Origin: Bradyrhizobium ontarionense
Lineage (GTDB): Bacteria; Pseudomonadota; Alphaproteobacteria; Rhizobiales; Xanthobacteraceae
Direction of reading: 5' to 3'
DNA: 64,000 bases
Assembly (NCBI RefSeq): GCF_021088345.1
Contig: NZ_CP088156.1
Span: forward strand, 3,224,001-3,288,000
Within the stretch, counting starts at the first letter, position 1, and every line of letters begins with the position of its first letter. Both the position numbers and the translations under genes were made by a program. Shown in pieces: positions 12,910 to 22,898 of the stretch. The notes beneath the pieces are model-generated. The model was given only the letters and a program-made list of their open reading frames with translations. It had not been told where the DNA came from and made no database searches.

Positions 12910-15900
12910 CTATTCAGCGGCTTCAGCGATCGGAAATGCGGGGGCCGGATGGTCCTGATGCTGCGCCGCGGGATCGATCTGCGTGCCAGTCCCACGCTGA
13001 TCGAGGGTCTTACGAAACCAGAGGGCATACAAGCCCGGCAAGTACAGCAGAGTGAGGAAGGTTGCAACAAACAAGCCGCCCATGATGGTGATCGCCATCG
13101 GCCCCCAGAAGGCGGAGCGCGACAGCGGGATCATGGCGAGGATGGCGGCGAGCGCGGTCAGCACCACCGGACGGGCGCGGCGAACGGTGGCCTCGATGAT
13201 CGCCTCCTTGCGCGTCAGGCCATGGGCGACGTCGGTCTCGATCTGATCGACCAGGATCACCGCGTTGCGCATGATCATGCCGGCCAGCGCGATCAGGCCG
13301 AGCAGCGCCACGAAGCCGAACGGCGCGTTGGCGACGTTGAGCCCAAGCGAGGCGCCGACGATGCCGAGCGGCGCGGTCAGGAACACCAGGATCAGCCGCG
13401 AGAAGCTCTGCAGCTGGATCATCAGCAGGGTCAGCATCACGATGACCATCAGCGGAAACAGCACGAAGATCGAGGCATTGCCCTTGGCGGATTCCTCGAA
13501 CGCGCCGCCGGCCTCGATCCGGTAGGCGGGCTCGAGGCGGTTGCGGATGTCCTGCAGCTTCGGTGAGATCTGGTTGGTGACATCGGGTGCCTGGACGCCA
13601 TCCGCCACATCGGCGCGCACCGTGATCGCCATGTCGCGGTTGCGCCGCCACAGGATCGGCTCCTCGTGCGAATACTTGATCTTGGCGATCTGCTGCAGCG
13701 GCACCGCCACGCCATTCTTCGAGGTGATGGTGAGGTCGCCGACATGGGCGAGATCGAGCCGCTCGGACGGCGCCGCACGCGCGACGACGCCGACCTTCTC
13801 GATGCCGTCGCGGATGGTCGTGACCTGCACGCCGGAAATCAGCATCGCCAGCGCCTGCGAGACGTCCTGCGGGGTGAGGCCAAGCGCGCGGGCGCGGTCC
13901 TGGTCGACCACGAGCTTCAGATAGGGCGACTGCTCGTTCCAGTCGAGCTGCGGATCCCTGACGTTCGGGTTCTGCCTGACCACATCGCGGACCTGGTAGG
14001 CGATGTCGCGCACCTTGGCCGCATCGGGGCCGATGACTCGGAACTGGACGGGGAAACCGACCGGCGGACCGAAATTGAAGCGATCGACCCGGACGCGCGC
14101 TTCGTTCAGCACGCCGTTGGCGGCGGCGGTCTCGATCTTGGCCTTGATCCGCTCGCGCGCCGCAACGTCCTTGGCGACGATCACGATCTCGGCGAAGGCC
14201 TCGTTCGGCAGTTGCGGGTTGAGGCCGAGCCAGAAGCGCGGCGAGCCCTGCCCGACATAGGCGGTGTAGGTCTCGATGTCCTTGTCGTCCTTGAGCAGCT
14301 TCTCTGCCGTCTTGGCGGCCTGCTCGGTGACCCCGAACGCCGTGCCCTCCGGCAGGCGCAGCTGCAGGAACAATTCGGGCCGCTCCGACAGCGGGAAGAA
14401 CTGCTGCTGGACATGGCCGAACGCCACGATCGCAGCTGCGAACACGCCGACGGTCGCGGCGACCGTGGTGATGCGGTGATCGACGCACCAGCGGATCACG
14501 CGGCGCAGGCCCCGGTACATCCGCGTATCATAGATCGCGTGCTCGTCATGGCCGTGATGCGCCTTCATGTCGGGTAGCAGCTTGACGCCGATATAGGGCG
14601 TGAAGATCACCGCGACGAACCAGGACGCAACGAGCGCGATGGCGACGATCCAGAAGATGCTGCCGGCATATTCGCCGACCGCTGAATTGGCAAAGCCGAT
14701 CGGCAGGAAGCCGGCGGCCGTGACCAGCGTTCCGGTCAGCATCGGGAATGCGGTGGATTCCCAGGCAAAGGACGCCGCGCGCATCCGATCCCAGCCCTGC
14801 TCCATCTTCACCACCATCATCTCGACCGCGATGATGGCGTCATCGACCAGCAGGCCGAGCGCGATGATGAGGGCTCCAAGCGAGATGCGATGCAGGTTGA
14901 GCCCCATGATGTTCATGACGATGAAGACGAGCCCGAGCACCAGCGGCACCGACAGCGCCACCACGATGCCGGTGCGCCAGCCGAGCGCCAGGAACGACAC
15001 GAACAGCACGATCGCCAGCGCCTCGACGAACGAGTGCACGAACTCGCTGACGGCGTGTTCGACCACCTTGGGCTGATCCGCAATCTGCTCGATCTCGATG
15101 CCCTGCGGCACGGCCTTCATGAAGTCGTCGGCGGCAGCGTGAACCTCCTTGCCGAGCTCCAGGATGTTGGCCTCCTTGGCCGTGACGACGCCGATGCCGA
15201 GCGCCGGCCTGCCCTCCTGCCGCACCTTGAAAGTCGGCGGGTCGACGAAGCCGTGGGTGACGGTGGCGATATCGCCGAGCCGGAACACGCGTCCGTTGCT
15301 TTCGACCGGCGTCTCCGCCACGGCCTTGGCGCCGTCGAGCGCGCCGGTGACCCGCAGCGGCACGCGCTGGGCATTGGTCTCGACCGTGCCGGCCGGGGTT
15401 ACGTTGTTCTGCTTGGCGAGCGAGTCGAACAGCGCCTGCGGCGTGATGCCGAGCGTGGCGAGCTTGGCATGGCTGAACTCGACATAGATGCGCTCGTCCT
15501 GGGTGCCGTAGAGATTGACCTTGGTGACGCCGGCGACCTTCAGCAGGCGCTGGCGCAAGCCTTCGGCGGTCTTCTTCAGCTGCGCATAATCCGCGCCGTC
15601 GCCGGTCATCATGAACAGGATGGAATCGACGTCGGAGAACTCGTCATTGACGAAGGGTCCGACGATGCCCGCCGGCAGCGACGACTGCACGTCGTCGAGC
15701 TTCTTGCGGATCAGATAGAACAGATGCGGCACCTCCTTCGGCGGCGTCGAATCGCGGAAGGTCACCTGCATCGCGGTGAAAGCCGGCTTCGAATAGGTCT
15801 GCACCTTCTCGAAGTAAGGCAGCTCCTGCAGCTTCTTCTCGATGGGGTCGGCGACCTGGCTCTGCATTTCGGCGGCGGTCGCGCCCGGCCACATCACCGA

Positions 15901-16050
15901 GACGTTGACGACCTTGACCGTGAAGAACGGATCTTCCGCGCGGCCGAGCTTCTGATAGGAGAAGAAGCCGGCGACGCCGAGCGCGATGATCAGGAACAGC
16001 ACCAGCGGCGGATGACTGACCGCCCAGGCCGAAAGATTGAAGCGCTTCAT
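12910..16050 (-). CDS. RND efflux transporter, inner-membrane pump
   Basis: This 1046-residue protein has the RND layout: membrane helix 1 at residues 12-32, a large periplasmic loop, helices 2-6 around 335-495, a second loop and the final helices. The proton-relay region GLLVDDAIIAVEMMV carries the paired Asp residues seen in AcrB-type pumps. It exports drugs or other small molecules in partnership with the adaptor lipoprotein encoded just upstream. No TolC-like outer-membrane gene is present, so that component must come from elsewhere. Confidence 0.92.
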   Translation of the reverse strand: MKRFNLSAWAVSHPPLVLFLIIALGVAGFFSYQKLGRAEDPFFTVKVVNVSVMWPGATAAEMQSQVADPIEKKLQELPYFEKVQTYSKPAFTAMQVTFRDSTPPKEVPHLFYLIRKKLDDVQSSLPAGIVGPFVNDEFSDVDSILFMMTGDGADYAQLKKTAEGLRQRLLKVAGVTKVNLYGTQDERIYVEFSHAKLATLGITPQALFDSLAKQNNVTPAGTVETNAQRVPLRVTGALDGAKAVAETPVESNGRVFRLGDIATVTHGFVDPPTFKVRQEGRPALGIGVVTAKEANILELGKEVHAAADDFMKAVPQGIEIEQIADQPKVVEHAVSEFVHSFVEALAIVLFVSFLALGWRTGIVVALSVPLVLGLVFIVMNIMGLNLHRISLGALIIALGLLVDDAIIAVEMMVVKMEQGWDRMRAASFAWESTAFPMLTGTLVTAAGFLPIGFANSAVGEYAGSIFWIVAIALVASWFVAVIFTPYIGVKLLPDMKAHHGHDEHAIYDTRMYRGLRRVIRWCVDHRITTVAATVGVFAAAIVAFGHVQQQFFPLSERPELFLQLRLPEGTAFGVTEQAAKTAEKLLKDDKDIETYTAYVGQGSPRFWLGLNPQLPNEAFAEIVIVAKDVAARERIKAKIETAAANGVLNEARVRVDRFNFGPPVGFPVQFRVIGPDAAKVRDIAYQVRDVVRQNPNVRDPQLDWNEQSPYLKLVVDQDRARALGLTPQDVSQALAMLISGVQVTTIRDGIEKVGVVARAAPSERLDLAHVGDLTITSKNGVAVPLQQIAKIKYSHEEPILWRRNRDMAITVRADVADGVQAPDVTNQISPKLQDIRNRLEPAYRIEAGGAFEESAKGNASIFVLFPLMVIVMLTLLMIQLQSFSRLILVFLTAPLGIVGASLGLNVANAPFGFVALLGLIALAGMIMRNAVILVDQIETDVAHGLTRKEAIIEATVRRARPVVLTALAAILAMIPLSRSAFWGPMAITIMGGLFVATFLTLLYLPGLYALWFRKTLDQRGTGTQIDPAAQHQDHPAPAFPIAEAAE

Positions 16051-16103
16051 CGTCGTCTCCGATGATCTGTTGCCGCTTGAGACACTGCCGGTTGATAGAA
16101 CTC

Positions 16104-16222
16104 GTCATTGCGAGGAGCTTCAGCGACGAAGCAATCCAGACTGCACTTGCCGAAGAACCCTGGATTGCTTCCGCCGTCGCCCTTCGGGCTATGGCGGACA
16201 AGTCGCTTCGCTCGCAATGACG
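16104..16222. repeat. Dispersed palindromic element, GTCATTGCGAGCGAA family (copy 2)
   Basis: It opens with GTCATTGCGAGGAGC and closes with GCTTCGCTCGCAATGAC. The right half, read in reverse, matches copy 1 at 781-895. It lies in the gap between the adaptor and pump genes and could fold into a long hairpin in the operon mRNA. Confidence 0.8.
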
Positions 16223-16245
16223 GACGCTGGTATTCGTGGTCTGCG

Positions 16246-17352
16246 TCAGAACGTCAGCGCCGAGACCACCCGGACCTTCTGGCCCGGATCGAGCTTCTGC
16301 ACGCCGAGCGCGACCACCTTGTCGCCTTCGTCGACACCGCCCGAGATCAGCACGTCCTTGCTCTCGTAGGCCTTCACCGTGACCGGCTTCAGCGTCACCT
16401 CGCCCTTGTCGTTGACGACATAGAAGGACGGCTCGCGGCCCTCGCTGAACAGCGCCGACAGCGGCAGCCGTGCCACCCGCGTGGTGGCGGGATCGGCGAG
16501 CGTCAGGGTCGCGGTCATGCCGAGCGAGACGGCGTCGCCGGCGTCCGGCAGCGAGAACTTGGCGAGATAGGTGCGCGTGGCGGGGTCGGCAGCCGGCGCG
16601 ATCTCGCGCAGCTTCGCTGCATATTTCTTGTCGGCCTCCGACCACAGCGTGACGGAGGCGCTGCCGGTCTTGGCGCGCTCGAGCAAGGTCTCGGGGATCG
16701 CGACCACGGCTTCCTTCTCGGCGAAGCGTGCGACGCGGATCGCAGCCTGGCCGGAGGCGACCACCATCCCGGGCTCGATCAGCGTCGCGGTGACGACCCC
16801 CCGGGCATCGGCGAGCAAGGTCGCGTAAGAGAGCGAGTTCCTGGTCAGCTCGACCGAGCGCTCGGCGCGATTGAGCCGTGCCCGTGCCTCATCGGCTGAC
16901 GCGCGCGCCTGATCCATCTGCGCGTCCGTGGTCCAGCCCTTGGCGCGCAATTCCCTGGCTCTGGTCTCGGCCGCCGAAGCCTGCGCCAGCACGCCGGTGG
17001 CGGCGCGGAATTCGGCGTCGGCCTGCTCGGCCTGCAGCTTCAGGTCGACCTCGTCGAGAGTCGCCAGCGGCTGGTCGATTTCGACGGTCTGGCCGACCTC
17101 GACGAGGCGCTTGGCGACCTTGCCAGCGACACGGAAGCCGATATCGGCCTCGATGCGCGGCCTGATCGTGCCGACGAAGCTGCGTTCGGGCGTCTCGCCC
17201 TCATAATGGACCGGAGCGACCAGAACCGGCCGGGTCGGCTCGGCCTTCTGGGCCACGGTCTCGTTGCAGCCGGCCAGCGCGGCGGCCATGGTGGCCAGCG
17301 CCAGACCGGTCAAGAGCTTGGAATAACTCGCGGAAATCAGCCGGATCAGCAT
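16246..17352 (-). CDS. RND efflux periplasmic adaptor lipoprotein
   Basis: This is a 368-residue membrane fusion protein. The start at MLIRLISASYSK gives a lipoprotein signal ending LAGC, and GAGAGG precedes the ATG. The lipoyl-like half motif (GFRVAGKVAKRLVEVGQ), the helical hairpin rich in Ala/Glu/Arg (about 100-170) and the beta-barrel domain follow the HlyD/AcrA pattern. It bridges the pump and an outer-membrane channel. Confidence 0.9.
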   Translation of the reverse strand: MLIRLISASYSKLLTGLALATMAAALAGCNETVAQKAEPTRPVLVAPVHYEGETPERSFVGTIRPRIEADIGFRVAGKVAKRLVEVGQTVEIDQPLATLDEVDLKLQAEQADAEFRAATGVLAQASAAETRARELRAKGWTTDAQMDQARASADEARARLNRAERSVELTRNSLSYATLLADARGVVTATLIEPGMVVASGQAAIRVARFAEKEAVVAIPETLLERAKTGSASVTLWSEADKKYAAKLREIAPAADPATRTYLAKFSLPDAGDAVSLGMTATLTLADPATTRVARLPLSALFSEGREPSFYVVNDKGEVTLKPVTVKAYESKDVLISGGVDEGDKVVALGVQKLDPGQKVRVVSALTF

Positions 17353-17387
17353 TGGACACCTCTCGCTGCAGTTGCGAGAGAATGTCG

Positions 17388-17413
17388 ATTGTTGAGTGAC
17401 GAATGTCAATAAT
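17388..17413. promoter_or_regulatory. Candidate operator and promoter of the RND operon
   Basis: The near-perfect inverted repeat ATTGTTGA and TCAATAAT has a 10-base spacer and one mismatch. On the minus strand it contains TTGACA, a good -35 hexamer, 36 bases or more before the adaptor start. It is a plausible site for the operon's TetR protein. Confidence 0.5.
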
Positions 17414-17548
17414 CGTCATCGATCAGGACTTCGTGAGCATTACGACATGTTGCCGCAGGAGCTCCCGGCTTTAGCTTACGAGCCGGGTCCCGCCCTGCTC
17501 AGACGGGCGTCTTTGCTGTTTCATGCGTCACAGAACGAAATCCCGCCA

Positions 17549-18169
17549 ATGGACATGATCGCCATCCTTGCCGTCATTGCGCTCATCCTTGGGCCGCTTC
17601 ACATCTACCTGCACAATCGCCGCATTCGCGCTGCTATGGCTGCTGCTGTCGCCGCACGCCCGCTCGCGCCCCTCGTTGCGCACTACTCGCGTTACCACAT
17701 GGTGCGACTGATCGGAGCGGGACTGGCTATAACATCGACCTGCCTCGTCTTGATTTTTGATCACCGTCCTACCTACGTGGCAAAGGTCCTGCTGTCCGGA
17801 GGATTTGTTGCCGGAATAGCGGCCACGCTGCTGTGGTGCTACCGCCTCATATGCCGTGCTGGCGAGGCTGTCATCGTCGTTGACGTCGCCGGCTTCTGGG
17901 ACTCGCGCATTGGCCCTGAAGCAATTCCGTGGTCGGCGATCACGCGTGTATCGGAGACGACGGTAAGGGGTGGCGACTTGGCGGGCTTCGCCTTGACCGT
18001 CGAGGGCGCACGCGCTCATGGCTTGTCATTGAAGCGTTGGATCGACCGAAAATTGATAGCTGCGTCCGGCGTCCGGCGGTTCGAGATAGGGTTCGGTGGC
18101 TTGAATGTTGCTCCGCGCACGATGCTCTCTGCCATCAGAGCCCAAATTGCGGCCCAGAAGACAAAGTGA
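17549..18169 (+). CDS. Membrane protein with a PH-like (STM3941-type) domain
   Basis: Taken from the ATG at MDMIAILAVIALI, this is a 206-residue protein. It has an N-terminal membrane helix, two more hydrophobic segments (about 50-70 and 80-105) and a soluble C-terminal part. The stretch VDVAGFWDSRIGPEAIPWSAI followed by GFALTVEG resembles the STM3941-like membrane proteins with a bacterial PH fold. A longer frame begins at 17396 but overlaps the efflux promoter. Its codon use is less GC-biased than its neighbours, hinting at later acquisition. Confidence 0.65.
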   Translation: MDMIAILAVIALILGPLHIYLHNRRIRAAMAAAVAARPLAPLVAHYSRYHMVRLIGAGLAITSTCLVLIFDHRPTYVAKVLLSGGFVAGIAATLLWCYRLICRAGEAVIVVDVAGFWDSRIGPEAIPWSAITRVSETTVRGGDLAGFALTVEGARAHGLSLKRWIDRKLIAASGVRRFEIGFGGLNVAPRTMLSAIRAQIAAQKTK

Positions 18170-18408
18170 TTGACGATGGAGCCCCACCGGGGCCGTCTTC
18201 TCGGAAGGCCCGCCGAAGGCCTCACGGTGCCAGAAGCACCGCCGCGCACGCCGATCAGTTCGCTCGGTCACATCGGCCCGGTGAGATGCCGAATAAGAAC
18301 CCGCACATGTAGCACTGCTTCTGGGTGTCCTTCGGCAGGGTGCAGAGTCCTCGCATCGCGCATCAAAAGAGGCAGGGCTCGCCCGGCACTCCGCCGCGAC
18401 ACTCCGCC

Positions 18409-19740
<1,332 letters not shown>

Positions 19741-19869
19741 CGATCTCCTCCCAGGAGTTTTGAAGACGTTTGTAGTTGATCGCGGGTGTTGAGCATCGGT
19801 CGTGGCAAGTCAATCGGAAAACCAGCTATCCCACAGCTCGTCGACGCATCGCGGGGGCGCGGCTCGCGC

Positions 19870-20331
19870 ATGACGACATCGTCCACCGACGCCCCAAACT
19901 CTGCCGACCGATGGCGCCGCGCCGGCGGGGCGCTCGGCACGGCGCTGGTCGTGATCGCGCTCGGTCTTGCGTTGCGGGTCTACGGGCGCGGCCTCGGCAT
20001 TCCCGCCTTCGTCGTCAAATATGGCGGCTCGGTCTTGTGGGCGACGATGGTTTATTTCCTTCTCGCGACGCTGCTGCCGCCCCTGTCCTGGCGCCCGCTC
20101 GGTCTCATCGCTCTCGCTGTCGCCGTGATCGTCGAGGCGAGCCGGCTGATCCATACGCCCTGGCTCGACGGCTTCCGCATCACGCTCGCAGGCGCATTGT
20201 TGCTCGGGCGGATCTTCTCGCTCTGGAACGTCGTCGCTTACGCCGCCGGCATCACGCTCGGGATCTGGATCGATCGGATGCTGAGCGCGCCGGCCTCATC
20301 GCGCGCGCCCGCGCGTCAGTCGCCGAGCTGA
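19870..20331 (+). CDS. DUF2809 membrane protein
   Basis: This 153-residue protein has four hydrophobic segments. The phrases KYGGSVLWATMVYFLLATLL, EASRLIHTPWLDGFR and LLLGRIFSLWNVVAYAAG are typical of DUF2809, whose function is unknown. The internal ATG at MTTSSTDAP removes an unlikely basic leader. The 3' end overlaps the end of the convergent YcaQ-like gene by 16 bases. Confidence 0.8.
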   Translation: MTTSSTDAPNSADRWRRAGGALGTALVVIALGLALRVYGRGLGIPAFVVKYGGSVLWATMVYFLLATLLPPLSWRPLGLIALAVAVIVEASRLIHTPWLDGFRITLAGALLLGRIFSLWNVVAYAAGITLGIWIDRMLSAPASSRAPARQSPS

Positions 20332-21488
20332 AACCGCTGGAACGAGTGCAGCTCGTCCTCGATGCGCCGCTTCAGATCCTTGCGCGCCTCGCCGCGCGCC
20401 GCCCTGCCCTGGCCGACCCAGCTCCATTTCTGCATCAAGAGCTTTCCGGCCTGCCGGTCGGTCTTGAGGTCCAACGCCGCCACGATCTCGTCGCCGACCA
20501 GCACCGGCAGCGCGAAATAGCCGAGCTGGCGCTTCTCCTTCGGTACATAGGCTTCGAACCTGTGCGCATAGTCGAAGACCGCCTGGGTCCGCTTGCGCTG
20601 AATGATCAGAGGATCGAACGGTGAGAGAATGTGCACCCGCTCGGGACTGATCTCGATCGTCGCCTCCACCGCGCCGGGCTCGGCCCAATGTTCCTGCCGG
20701 CCTGCGCCCTCCAGGGCCACGGGCACGAGCTCACCGCGCCGGACCCGGGCATCGACGATCCGCCGCACCTGCGTCTTGGCGGATGCATTGAGGTGGCAGA
20801 GCGAATCCAGGCTGACGATGCCCTGCGCGCGCAGGCCGCGGTCGAGCAGATAGGCCGCGACCTCGCGCTCGGTCGCCGCCTTCGGCAGCCGCTCCCAGCC
20901 GAAATGCCGGGTGGTGAGGTCGTAGGTCTTGAGCATGCCGTCGCGGCCGGCGACCGTCAGCACGCCCTCGTAGAAGCCGAGCTGCAGGGCGCGCTTCGAC
21001 GGCTTGCGGCTCGCCCACAGATGCTCCTTCTCGGTCAGCACGTCGTCGTCGATGTCGCGGATCGTCAGCGCGCCGTCCCGCCGGATCAGCCGCATCACCT
21101 TGCGCATGTCCTCGGGCTTCACGGTCTTGAGCCAGCGATGCCCGTCGCGGCGATGCCGGCGCATCGCCGGAGCGAAGTAGCGGAAGTCTTTCGCGGGCAC
21201 GTAGGCCAGCGCGTGCGTCCAATATTCGAAGACGCTCTTGTCCACGCTCTGCGCCTGCCTGAGATCGGCGCGGCGATAGGCGGGGATACGGCTGAACAGG
21301 ATGTGATGATGGCAGCGCTCGATCACGTTGATCGTGTCGATCTGCACATAGCCGAGATGGGCGATGGCGGCGGCGACGGCCTCGGGCCCGGCACCGAACG
21401 GCGCCTCGGCATCAAGGCGCTGGGCGCGCAGCCAGATTTTTCGCGCAGCGATCGTGGACAGGGGAAAGGGAGAGGAAGCGGCGGGCAT
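20316..21488 (-). CDS. YcaQ/AlkX-like DNA glycosylase, winged helix
   Basis: This 390-residue protein belongs to the YcaQ (HTH_42) family. E. coli YcaQ/AlkX unhooks DNA interstrand crosslinks and uses a Q-x-D motif. Here the motif is QID at about residues 49-51 in LGYVQIDTINVIERCHHHIL, with the His cluster after it. Later family phrases include FEYWTHALAYVP and HILSPFDPLIIQRKR. No damage-response neighbour is seen. The start could also be an ATG 45 bases upstream. Confidence 0.85.
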   Translation of the reverse strand: MPAASSPFPLSTIAARKIWLRAQRLDAEAPFGAGPEAVAAAIAHLGYVQIDTINVIERCHHHILFSRIPAYRRADLRQAQSVDKSVFEYWTHALAYVPAKDFRYFAPAMRRHRRDGHRWLKTVKPEDMRKVMRLIRRDGALTIRDIDDDVLTEKEHLWASRKPSKRALQLGFYEGVLTVAGRDGMLKTYDLTTRHFGWERLPKAATEREVAAYLLDRGLRAQGIVSLDSLCHLNASAKTQVRRIVDARVRRGELVPVALEGAGRQEHWAEPGAVEATIEISPERVHILSPFDPLIIQRKRTQAVFDYAHRFEAYVPKEKRQLGYFALPVLVGDEIVAALDLKTDRQAGKLLMQKWSWVGQGRAARGEARKDLKRRIEDELHSFQRFQLGD

Positions 21489-21562
21489 GGCCGCACGATC
21501 GTGCGAGATTCGGCCGTGACTCCGCAACGGCAATCAATCCGCCAGATCCCGTTCCCTGGACC

Positions 21563-21805
21563 TCAAGGCTTCGTCGCCTTGTCGGGAATGCTGCCGGTTG
21601 CAATCTCTGCCTTGCAGGTGGCCCGGCCGGGGTCCGACGCGCGGCACTTGTAGACGCGTCCGGTGACCCGATCGACGAGCCAGGCCGTATCCTCGGCGGG
21701 ACTTTCGAACCCGACATAGCGGTTCCCAATGGCCGAGAGCAGCGTCGACAGCAGAATGGCTGCGGCAATGATGCCGGCCCCGATCAGGATCGACATCGAA
21801 CTCAT
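21563..21805 (-). CDS. Small single-pass membrane protein, hypothetical
   Basis: This 80-residue protein starts MSSMSILIGAG, has one N-terminal membrane helix (about 4-27), and then a periplasmic part with two Cys residues that could pair. No family is recognised. An upstream in-frame ATG would add 23 residues without a better ribosome-binding site. Confidence 0.5.
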   Translation of the reverse strand: MSSMSILIGAGIIAAAILLSTLLSAIGNRYVGFESPAEDTAWLVDRVTGRVYKCRASDPGRATCKAEIATGSIPDKATKP

Positions 21806-22170
21806 GGAACCAGAATTATCCGGGCCGGTGGCCCGATAGGACTGGTAGTCGCGCCTCTGTGATGAGTTGAACACGGCTTCGCTTTTCTGTTCGCGTTTCT
21901 TGACTCAATCGTTTGCTGCCTGCCTCGCTTCCCTCGGTTTGCGATTTTTTTCCGGCGATGGATATCCGGTAGAACCGCATCTTGCCGATTTGTTGTTCGC
22001 AGACCGGCCAGCTGCCGATGGCTTTGCGGCATCGCCGTTACGCAATCGGGCAGCCGAACCTCCGGACCGCGGCCAACAACGTGACCACGGTCACATTCGA
22101 AACCTTTGAACCCGTCCTATCCTCCACGCATCCAAATGCCATAGGGCATGACGACCCGAGGATGACGACG
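21806..22170. other. Intergenic region upstream of the OmpA-domain gene
   Basis: This stretch has lower GC than its surroundings near 21885-21970 and contains the palindrome GTGACC-AC-GGTCAC around 22080-22093. It probably carries divergent promoters. No gene is recognised. Confidence 0.35.
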
Positions 22171-22836
22171 ATGACCCATTTGATTGGACGCTTTGTGATC
22201 GGACGCCTTGCAATTGGAACGGCGGCACTGACCACCCTGCTGGCCGTGAGCGCGGGCGCAGCGCTCGCCGGCGAGGCCGTCTCGGCCGACCAGATCCTGA
22301 ACGCGCTGAAGCCGAAATCGGTCACGCGTGGCCTCTCGGCCGGGCCGCAGGCCGTCCCGCAGCCGGATCCGGCTGTCCAGGCGAAACAATCGACCTTCAT
22401 CGACAGCGTGCGCAACCGCAAGACCCGCTCGCTGTCGTTGGGCGAGCGCGAGCAGATCGCCGAGATTGCCGCGACCAAGCCGAAGATCGATCTCGAGATC
22501 CAGTTCGACTACAATTCGGCCGCGCTCAGCAAGAGCGCGATGCCGGCCGTGCAGGAGCTCGGCAAGGCGCTGTCCGATCCCAATCTGAAGGGCACGACCT
22601 TCGTCGTTGCCGGTCACACCGACGGCGTCGGCAGCGACGGCTTCAACCAGGATCTGTCCGAGCGGCGCGCCGACACGATCAAGCGCTACCTCGTCGAGAA
22701 GTTCGGCCTGACCGGGCAGGACCTCGTGGCCGTGGGCTATGGCAAGACCAAGCTGAAGGACGCCGCGAACCCGGCCGATCCGCTCAACCGGCGGGTCCAG
22801 GTCGTGAACATGGACACCAAAACCGCGGCGAAGTGA
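22171..22836 (+). CDS. OmpA-family peptidoglycan-binding protein
   Basis: This is a 221-residue exported protein. A signal peptide ends near AALAG (about residue 28). The C-terminal OmpA domain has IQFDYNSAAL, GHTDGVGSDGFNQDLSERRA and VGYGKTKLKDAANPADPLNRR, including the Asp and Arg that bind diaminopimelate. There is no N-terminal beta-barrel, so it is likely a periplasmic or surface-tethered protein. GAGG at 22158-22161 supports the ATG at 22171. Confidence 0.88.
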   Translation: MTHLIGRFVIGRLAIGTAALTTLLAVSAGAALAGEAVSADQILNALKPKSVTRGLSAGPQAVPQPDPAVQAKQSTFIDSVRNRKTRSLSLGEREQIAEIAATKPKIDLEIQFDYNSAALSKSAMPAVQELGKALSDPNLKGTTFVVAGHTDGVGSDGFNQDLSERRADTIKRYLVEKFGLTGQDLVAVGYGKTKLKDAANPADPLNRRVQVVNMDTKTAAK

Positions 22837-22859
22837 GCGCTCCGCCGCGCGTTTCGCCT

Positions 22860-22898
22860 CGCCTGCCGATGGTCCCCGGCGGGCGGGGCACTTTTTTT
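22860..22898 (+). terminator. Possible terminator of the OmpA-domain gene
   Basis: An imperfect stem, CGCCTGCCG with CGGCGGGCG, is followed after six bases by seven T residues. The stem-to-T gap is longer than usual. Confidence 0.4.
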
